Source: Pseudomonadota bacterium (GTDB lineage Bacteria; Myxococcota; Bradymonadia; UBA4248). Taken from it: DNA of 11,079 nucleotides. The stretch is from positions 1-11,079 of the forward strand of contig JAGBXG010000380.1 of NCBI GenBank assembly GCA_017629415.1, written 5' to 3'. A model generated the notes under the pieces. That model saw nothing but the letters and a program-made list of their open reading frames with translations, ran no database searches and was not told the origin of the DNA. Made by a program: the position numbers and the translations under genes. The stretch's first letter is position 1. Each line of letters begins with the position of its first letter. Shown in pieces: positions 6,473 through 11,079 of this stretch.

Positions 6473-7210
6473 ATGTTTGGCTTGGGCTTTCCTGAAATTG
6501 TTTTTATTTTTGTGGTAGCTGCCATTGTTTTGGGGCCCGAGCATATGCCTCGTGCGGCGAATTTGCTTGGGAAATGGAGTGCCAAACTTCGCAGTGCTGC
6601 AACGAGTTTTGGTGAAGCCATTGCTAATGATGAAGATTTGCGGGAAATTAAGACGACTGTTGATGAAGTGAAAACAGAAATTGACAGTGTTAAATCTGAA
6701 TTTGTGAATGCCAAACGCGAGGTTTTAGAAATTTCTGGCAGTGCTCAATCTGCTTTTGAAGAGGCTCGTCGTGAGTTGAAAAATCTTGGGCGTATGGATG
6801 AAACCGGGGAAAACCTGGAAAGTTTGTCATCAGATGAGGATTTGAGTGTTTCTTCAGATGCTCAAGCTGATGTTTTTGTAACGGGTTTGCTCCAGAGAAC
6901 AGCTCGGGCAGAAGCATCTTCGGATTTATCCGAACCGGTATTGCGTCAGATTGATTTGGCGCGGCCGATTCTTTTGCCTGGAGAAATATCGCGCAAAGTT
7001 TCACGTTTTAGGATCCCTATGCCGGCTGTGAGCAGTGAGGCAAAACCAGAATCGCAGCACCCCATCGTTTTGGCTCAGGTGAATTCTTGTACGCCGTTTT
7101 TGCGCATTCGCAGGCTGGATAAAGCTGCCGTAGGGTGTACTGAGGCTTTGCGGATTGTCAGATTGACAGCAGCAGATATGCCGCAGGCAGGGAGGGTACA
7201 GGATGTCTGA
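6473..7210 (+). CDS. tatB: Twin-arginine translocase subunit TatB, with long C-terminal extension
   Basis: This 245-residue protein partners TatC in recognising folded Tat substrates at the inner membrane. The N-terminus reads MFGLGFPEIV with Glu8, then a hydrophobic helix (to about 20), the GPEHMP hinge and an amphipathic helix (about 25-50). The LGP hinge and Glu8 favour TatB over TatA, which typically has an FG hinge. Residues about 52-105 are predicted charged helix or coiled coil. The remaining 140 residues are low in recognisable motifs, so the protein is longer than most TatB proteins (E. coli about 170). Two Cys occur near 206 and 222. The start is 3 bp after the LolC/E stop and lacks a strong Shine-Dalgarno, which suggests translational coupling. 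The last 8 bp overlap tatC. No tatA is present in the window. Confidence 0.87.
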   Translation: MFGLGFPEIVFIFVVAAIVLGPEHMPRAANLLGKWSAKLRSAATSFGEAIANDEDLREIKTTVDEVKTEIDSVKSEFVNAKREVLEISGSAQSAFEEARRELKNLGRMDETGENLESLSSDEDLSVSSDAQADVFVTGLLQRTARAEASSDLSEPVLRQIDLARPILLPGEISRKVSRFRIPMPAVSSEAKPESQHPIVLAQVNSCTPFLRIRRLDKAAVGCTEALRIVRLTAADMPQAGRVQDV

Positions 7211-8000
7211 GAAAACAACTTTGCCCAGGCAAAAAAAAGCAGTCAATCCAACGGCTGAAATGCCATTTTATGCCCATTTCGTTGAGCTGCGGTCTCGGCT
7301 TATAAAATGTTTAGTGGCGGTTTTTGCGGGGACATTGGTATGTTTTGCTTTTGCCACGACTTTATATGGTTTTCTGGCTGCACCTGTTTATGAGGCATTG
7401 CCCGAAGCCAGCCGTGAGCTTGTTTTTCTCAATCCTGTAGAGCCATTTTTTGTCTATCTGAAGATAAGTATATTGGCTGGTTTTATTGTTACGTTGCCGT
7501 ATGTTTTTTTTCAGATATGGCGTTTTATTGCACCTGGGCTTTATGCCCATGAACGTCGTGCAATGATTCCGCTAGTCATTGTTTCGACAGTGATATTTTT
7601 ACTGGGTGCCGTATTTTGTTATGGTCTTATTTTGCCGTTGGGATTGAAAACATTGATTGCAGCAGGGATGACGGAAGACTTTGCAGCAACGGCACAGATT
7701 TCCATGGCGAATTATTATGATTTGGTCATTAAATTGATTCTGGCATTTGGGATTGTTTTTGAAATGCCGGTATTTAGTTATTTTTTGACCAAACTTGGTG
7801 TGATTACGCATCATACATTGATGCGTTATTGGCGTATTGCCGTGGTGTGTATTTTTGTGGTGGCCGCAATTCTGACGCCTCCAGATGTGATCAGTCAGAT
7901 ATCTTTAGCGACACCGATGTGTTTGCTTTATGTGGTTTCCATTGGTGTGGCTAAGCTTGCAGGCAGAGGTCAGCATGCGGCGGTCGAATCTCATGATTAG
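7203..8000 (+). CDS. tatC: Twin-arginine translocase subunit TatC
   Basis: This is the 265-residue core receptor of the Tat pathway, which binds the twin-arginine signal peptide. The cytoplasmic N-terminus carries the HFVELRSRL motif (about 25-33; E. coli has HLIELRKRL), preceded by a basic, somewhat longer leader. Six membrane helices can be placed at about 33-57, 84-108, 120-145, 168-192, 207-224 and 229-250. NPVEPFFVYLK (77-87) and FIAPGLYAHERR (108-119) are conserved TatC signatures. A strong Shine-Dalgarno GGAGG (7191-7195) lies inside the end of tatB, 7 bases before the ATG, so the two genes are translated together. The length is typical of the family. Confidence 0.96.
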   Translation: MSEKTTLPRQKKAVNPTAEMPFYAHFVELRSRLIKCLVAVFAGTLVCFAFATTLYGFLAAPVYEALPEASRELVFLNPVEPFFVYLKISILAGFIVTLPYVFFQIWRFIAPGLYAHERRAMIPLVIVSTVIFLLGAVFCYGLILPLGLKTLIAAGMTEDFAATAQISMANYYDLVIKLILAFGIVFEMPVFSYFLTKLGVITHHTLMRYWRIAVVCIFVVAAILTPPDVISQISLATPMCLLYVVSIGVAKLAGRGQHAAVESHD

Positions 8001-8009
8001 GTGAAAATG

Positions 8010-8840
8010 ATGTGGCATCGATATCGTAGAACCGTATATGCGGTATTTTGTTTTTTCATATTTTCGTTGGTCTGTGTGCCTGCGTATGCTGAGTCTACGG
8101 ATGAGCTTGAGGTGGACTGGGCATTGGATGGTGGATTGACGGGGACAACAGGTGCGTTGTGGATCATGTTTGAGCTTATCAAAGATGAATTTGCTCCATC
8201 GCGCTGTGTTTGGTGTGAAACGAATGAAATGGACGAGACCATCACGGATGCTTTATCTTGGCCAACGCCCAGATATGCCGCCAAATCGGCTGATGCCGTG
8301 GCTTTTGGTGTGATTCCTGTATTGGCAGTGGGGGCATTGGCACTTTCCAGCGGTCTTGAGGGACGTATTGAAAATTTGGGTGCAGATGCGCTTTTGCTCG
8401 TGGAAACGCTGACCATCAGTTCGCTGGCGAATCAGTTTGTGAAATTTAGTGTGGGACGAGCAAGACCGTTTACGATTCGTGATGATCCTGAAATGTATGA
8501 CGACAGGGCGGATGATAATTTATCATTTTATTCCGGTCATACGAATATGGCGTTTGCGCTTGTCGTTTCTGCGGGAACGATTGCGCATATTCGAAATTAT
8601 GATGCCGAGCCTTATATTTGGGGATTTGGCATACCTGCTGCGCTTTTTGTGGCATATTCCCGTATCGCTGCAGAAAAACACTATTTTACGGATGTTTTGA
8701 TTGGCGCTGCGATGGGCAGTCTGGTGGGTTTTTTAGTTCCTTGGCTTCATAAGACAACAGCTGAATCTAAAGATTTGCCTGTTCAAAATGTTTCGATGGG
8801 ATTTGGCGGCAATATGTTGTCCATTTCTGGGGAGTTTTAA
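8010..8840 (+). CDS. PAP2-superfamily membrane-associated phosphatase
   Basis: This 276-residue protein has all three phosphatidic-acid-phosphatase type 2 motifs. Motif 1 is KFSVGRARP at about 145-153. Motif 2 is FYSGHTN with SGH at about 175-177. Motif 3 is SRIAAEKHYFTD with Arg218, His224 and Asp228. The family dephosphorylates lipid phosphates, such as phosphatidic acid or undecaprenyl pyrophosphate, or acts on lipid A. An N-terminal hydrophobic segment ending in VCVPAYA looks like a signal peptide or anchor. A tail of about 30 residues follows the last helix. I favour ATG 8010, with AGGTGA (7999-8004) 5 bases upstream; GTG 8001 and ATG 8007 are in-frame alternatives. The gene directly follows the tatC stop and is the last of the operon. 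The substrate is unknown. Confidence 0.88.
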   Translation: MWHRYRRTVYAVFCFFIFSLVCVPAYAESTDELEVDWALDGGLTGTTGALWIMFELIKDEFAPSRCVWCETNEMDETITDALSWPTPRYAAKSADAVAFGVIPVLAVGALALSSGLEGRIENLGADALLLVETLTISSLANQFVKFSVGRARPFTIRDDPEMYDDRADDNLSFYSGHTNMAFALVVSAGTIAHIRNYDAEPYIWGFGIPAALFVAYSRIAAEKHYFTDVLIGAAMGSLVGFLVPWLHKTTAESKDLPVQNVSMGFGGNMLSISGEF

Positions 8841-8852
8841 TCGTTGCACGCG

Positions 8853-8890
8853 GAGGTTTGACAAGTCCATCGTGTCATGGTCGAAACCTC
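8853..8890 (+). other. Inverted repeat in the 3' region of the operon
   Basis: GAGGTTT (8853-8859) pairs with AAACCTC (8884-8890). Inside the 24-base loop, TGACA (8859-8863) can pair with TGTCA (8873-8877), or CCAT with ATGG (8867-8870/8877-8880). No T run follows, so it is probably a 3' UTR structure rather than the terminator, which comes next. Confidence 0.45.
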
Positions 8891-8918
8891 TTGAAAGATT
8901 AGGCTTTTAAAAGGGTAG

Positions 8919-8953
8919 AAAAAAAGCCGTGTGGTTTTCCACACGGCTTTTTT
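8919..8953. terminator. Strong bidirectional terminator between convergent genes
   Basis: An A7 run (8919-8925) is followed by a perfect 9-bp stem GCCGTGTGG/CCACACGGC (8926-8934/8939-8947) with a TTTT loop, then T6 (8948-8953). It lies after the PAP2 gene on the plus strand and 17 bp after the VWA-FHA gene on the minus strand, and can serve both. Confidence 0.94.
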
Positions 8954-8970
8954 GTTATGGGATATTGATA

Positions 8971-10488
8971 TTATTTAAGTTTGAAGACGGTTTCAACGGC
9001 TCCGAAACGAATCAGGTCTCCATTTTTGAGGAATTTTCGTTCTGTTCTTTCATTGTTGATGTAGAGGCCGTTTGAGGAACCGAAGTCTCGGATTTCGTAA
9101 CGTTTACCTTCATCTGTTTTGATGGCGGCATGTTTTCTGGAGACGGATTTATCGGCGAGGTAGATATCATTTTCAGGATATGAACCGATGGTAGTCATAT
9201 CTTTTTTGATGAAGAAGGTGGTGTCAGCCATGGGTCCGCGAGTGATTTGAATTTTACCGCGATCCGGCATTTGATAATAGGGGCAATCGGGGAGGCCGCC
9301 GGAGAGGCAGAATTCGCCGTTAAATCCATAGAGTTGCTGCGGAATGGGTTTACCGCAAGTGGCGCAGCAGACTTCTTGTGGGCCTTCATCGATATATTCT
9401 TTGTCGTCGTTGCGATTTCTTGCGACGATGAAGAAGCCAACAACGCCAGCGCCGAGGAGTAGGAGGAGTGAGATGGTAATCCAGAGAACGGTGCGATTTT
9501 TCTTCAGCTCAGGCCATGTAATTTTAGTGCCCGCTTTTTCTTCGCCGGTAGCTGTTTTTACGACGAGCTGAAGGTTATATTTTCCGGGTTCAAGGTAATT
9601 GTCGCCGGACATATCCAACGTGGCATCATAGATGTAACGTTTATAGATGAAGTCATAGACATCGCGTTGAATTCTCTGTTGGAATTCGGCTTGGTTATAG
9701 GCTGGGAAATAGGGGCCGTTTGCGTTTGTGGCGATGCGTTTGAGGAGAGCGGCATTTGTCAATGCGCGTTCGCCGTCCGGGCTATAGCCGACGACGATGG
9801 GTGTGATATGGTTCTTTTTGAGTTCGTCTGTGAAGGCACCGATGAGCTGGATGGCGCGTTCTCTGTCGCCGACGATAGCACCTTCGGCGTCGCTGATGAT
9901 GACGACGAATTTTTGCGAAACATTTTGGAGGTTGGTGAGGACTGAGATGGCCGGCTGGAATGCGGCAAACATGTTTGGTTCGATGACATCGGTGGTTTTC
10001 AGTTCGCCGATGGCACGGTTGAGCGAAGATTCAGAGGCTTTAGACCATCCGATGGAGTTGCCAGTGATATCGTAAGGCACGGCATTGACCATATCGATGG
10101 GACGATTCATCATCTGAATTAATGTGGTCAATGTGGCGCGGATGCCGAAACTTTCTTCTGAATAGTTTTTTGCGATGGGGAAAACGAACAGGATGCCTAC
10201 GCTTTTATCACCCTGTAAAAATTCTCGCATTTCCGATTTGACGACTTCCGGTTTTTTTCCATCGATGAGCACACTGCAGTCTTCAGCGTTGATCCCGACG
10301 ATAGTTGAAGCATTATCGCCTTGTCGAGCATCGAAATAGACCGAAACTTTGGCTTCTTCTGTAGGCGAATTTTCTTCTGGCGTAACGACATCAAGAATTT
10401 TCACAGAATCTGCGAAGACAAACGACGGCATTAATAGGACCGTCAATAGGACAAAAATCCAAGTCAAAATGCCGGATTTTTTATGCAT
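8971..10488 (-). CDS. Membrane-spanning VWA-like / zinc-ribbon / FHA domain protein
   Basis: This is a 505-residue protein. Residues 1-26 form a signal peptide or first helix. A periplasmic part with a von Willebrand A-like fold spans about 95-280 (strand VGILFVFPIA, later FVVIISDAEG). A short beta-rich domain follows (about 285-325, LEPGKYNLQLVVKT), then one membrane helix (about 335-356, WITISLLLLLGAGVVGFFIV). The cytoplasmic part has a Cys cluster CCATCG...C...C (about 374-402), probably a zinc ribbon, and a C-terminal FHA domain (about 415-503). The FHA signatures are intact: TTIGS, NDIYL, SRKHA (about 450-454) and SSNGLYIN. FHA domains bind phosphothreonine peptides. The DxSxS metal motif of VWA is not seen (FPIAKNYSEES lies there), so the MIDAS looks degenerate. 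ATG 10488 is preceded by GGAGG 5 bases upstream; GTG 10500 would overlap it. No kinase or phosphatase gene is adjacent. Confidence 0.86.
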   Translation of the reverse strand: MHKKSGILTWIFVLLTVLLMPSFVFADSVKILDVVTPEENSPTEEAKVSVYFDARQGDNASTIVGINAEDCSVLIDGKKPEVVKSEMREFLQGDKSVGILFVFPIAKNYSEESFGIRATLTTLIQMMNRPIDMVNAVPYDITGNSIGWSKASESSLNRAIGELKTTDVIEPNMFAAFQPAISVLTNLQNVSQKFVVIISDAEGAIVGDRERAIQLIGAFTDELKKNHITPIVVGYSPDGERALTNAALLKRIATNANGPYFPAYNQAEFQQRIQRDVYDFIYKRYIYDATLDMSGDNYLEPGKYNLQLVVKTATGEEKAGTKITWPELKKNRTVLWITISLLLLLGAGVVGFFIVARNRNDDKEYIDEGPQEVCCATCGKPIPQQLYGFNGEFCLSGGLPDCPYYQMPDRGKIQITRGPMADTTFFIKKDMTTIGSYPENDIYLADKSVSRKHAAIKTDEGKRYEIRDFGSSNGLYINNERTERKFLKNGDLIRFGAVETVFKLK

Positions 10489-10520
10489 AAGTTCCTCCAC
10501 CTGCTGAAATCGAACTCTGA

Positions 10521-10545
10521 ATGATGGGGTGAATTATGCCATCAT
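10521..10545. promoter_or_regulatory. Inverted repeat in the leader of the VWA-FHA gene
   Basis: ATGATGG (10521-10527) and CCATCAT (10539-10545) form a 7-bp inverted repeat with an 11-base spacer, between the proposed promoter and the start codon. It could be an operator or a leader hairpin. The arms are too short to be sure. Confidence 0.35.
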
Positions 10546-10565
10546 CAGAAAATATACGTCCCAAA

Positions 10566-10594
10566 ATTGTATCACAATGCGCCTGTACAGACAA
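10566..10594 (-). promoter_or_regulatory. Probable sigma70-type promoter for the VWA-FHA gene
   Basis: On the minus strand, TTGTCT (complement of 10589-10594) and TACAAT (complement of 10566-10571) are separated by 17 bp. The predicted leader is about 70 bases long. The boxes and spacing are close to consensus. Confidence 0.6.
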
Positions 10595-10616
10595 TATTTG
10601 CGGTCTGTGTTGGGGT

Positions 10617-10765
10617 CTGCTGTTTGGGGCGTTGCGGGGTGTCCCCGCATAGGGGGTAGGCACGTATTTGCGCGCGGCTATGCCGGCCACAAGGGCCGTC
10701 ATACGCCTTGCGTTGCGCGTCTATTTTGCGTTGCAAAATACGCCGCGCAAAAAGTGCCGCAGGGG
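10617..10765. repeat. GC-rich palindromic intergenic element, copy C
   Basis: A GC-rich island includes a perfect hairpin GCGGGG-TGT-CCCCGC (10634-10648). It also carries the blocks GCGCGGCTATG (10672-10682) and CGTCATACGCCTTG (10697-10710), which are exact reverse complements of parts of copy A near 1389-1425. The order is consistent with an inverted copy of the same element, with a different middle. The open frames across it translate the repeat and are not genes. It runs directly into the left end of the insertion sequence. Confidence 0.75.
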
Positions 10766-10772
10766 GCTTTGC

Positions 10773-11079
10773 GACAGTGTAAAAAAAGTGGTACACTTTC
10801 GTGGCAAATTCGGTTTACATCCCATGTGATACTAATTAAATAAGGACTGTTAGAGGTGCTTATGAATTTTCTTCGCAAACACCCTATAAGAAGTATCGCA
10901 TGGGACTGCCGAAAATGCCACAAGAAATCATAAATCGTCTTAAAGACTCAATGAGGACTTCAACGCCGATCAAAAGTTTACTCACAGAGACCTTAAATTT
11001 AATCGCTGAAGCAGAATTTGAAGCACAAATCGGTGTAAGACCTTATGAACGCTCAAACGATCGCAAAGGATATCGCTTA
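10773..11079 (+). mobile_element. Left end of an IS256-like insertion sequence (truncated by window edge)
   Basis: The stretch GACAGTGTAAAAAAAGTGG from 10773, with the palindrome AAAGTG-GTA-CACTTT (10785-10799), resembles IS256-family terminal repeats, which often contain GTGTAAAA. A transposase-like reading frame starts about 100 bp inside it. The right end and the target duplication lie outside the window, so the exact left boundary is approximate. Confidence 0.6.
10900..11079 (+). CDS. IS256-family (mutator type) transposase, N-terminal part
   Basis: Sixty codons are visible before the window ends. The stretch LNLIAEAEFEAQIGVRPYER followed by SNDRKGYR matches the N-terminal signature of IS256/mutator transposases (E..G..PYER...R.GYRNG). 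These are DDE enzymes that excise and insert the element; the catalytic residues would lie further downstream. The start is uncertain: ATG 10900 and ATG 10915 are in frame but have poor ribosome-binding sites. The reading frame stays open upstream to 10840 without a usual start codon. A better start (ATG 10862 with GAGG 5 bases upstream) opens a frame that stops at 10933. Whether the gene is intact cannot be decided here. Confidence 0.72.
   Translation, partial: MGLPKMPQEIINRLKDSMRTSTPIKSLLTETLNLIAEAEFEAQIGVRPYERSNDRKGYRL

Noticed and set aside
10529..10843. A 104-codon plus-strand frame upstream of the insertion sequence
   Set aside because: It starts in the VWA-FHA promoter region, runs through the palindromic element and IS end, and has no plausible protein pattern.

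Overview
This window looks like chromosomal DNA from a diderm (Gram-negative) bacterium. It encodes a LolC/E-type lipoprotein-release permease, TatB and TatC, and a probable outer-membrane beta-barrel. Composition is moderately AT-rich, interrupted by GC-rich palindromic islands between genes. A secreted protein made of tandem Cys-rich modules and a membrane-spanning VWA-FHA protein both recall Myxococcota and other former Deltaproteobacteria. That placement is inference; no marker gene here fixes it.

Layout, left to right. A tRNA-Asn(GTT) with its own terminator is followed by a short 26-bp tandem repeat and an RluA-family pseudouridine synthase (269-1252). A GC-rich palindromic element follows, then a TerC/Alx-family membrane protein (1573-2655) that ends in two identical tandem copies of an 82-bp terminator module. 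Next is a small secreted protein of six Cys-rich modules (2929-3435), itself an internal 219-bp duplication, and a second GC-rich element. A convergent minus-strand gene for a putative outer-membrane protein (3728-4837) comes next. After a 345-bp divergent intergenic region there is a tight plus-strand cluster: LolC/E permease (5183-6469), TatB (6473-7210), TatC (7203-8000) and a PAP2-family phosphatase (8010-8840). It ends at a strong bidirectional terminator shared with a convergent minus-strand VWA / zinc-ribbon / FHA protein (8971-10488). The window closes with a third GC-rich element, the left end of an IS256-like insertion sequence, and the first part of its transposase, cut by the window edge.

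The coherent theme is the cell envelope: protein export (TatBC), lipoprotein release (LolC/E), lipid-phosphate hydrolysis (PAP2), an outer-membrane protein, a secreted Cys-rich protein and a protein that could link periplasm and cytoplasm (VWA-TM-FHA). The lolC/E-tatB-tatC-PAP2 cluster is very likely one operon, given gaps of 3 and 9 bp and an 8-bp overlap. Neither LolD ATPase nor TatA is encoded beside it. The less ordinary points are the twin terminators, the duplicated Cys-rich protein, the three dispersed palindromic elements in both orientations, the transmembrane FHA protein with a degenerate VWA metal site, and a transposase whose best ribosome-binding site leads into the wrong frame. 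I found no CRISPR array, prophage or obvious defence system.
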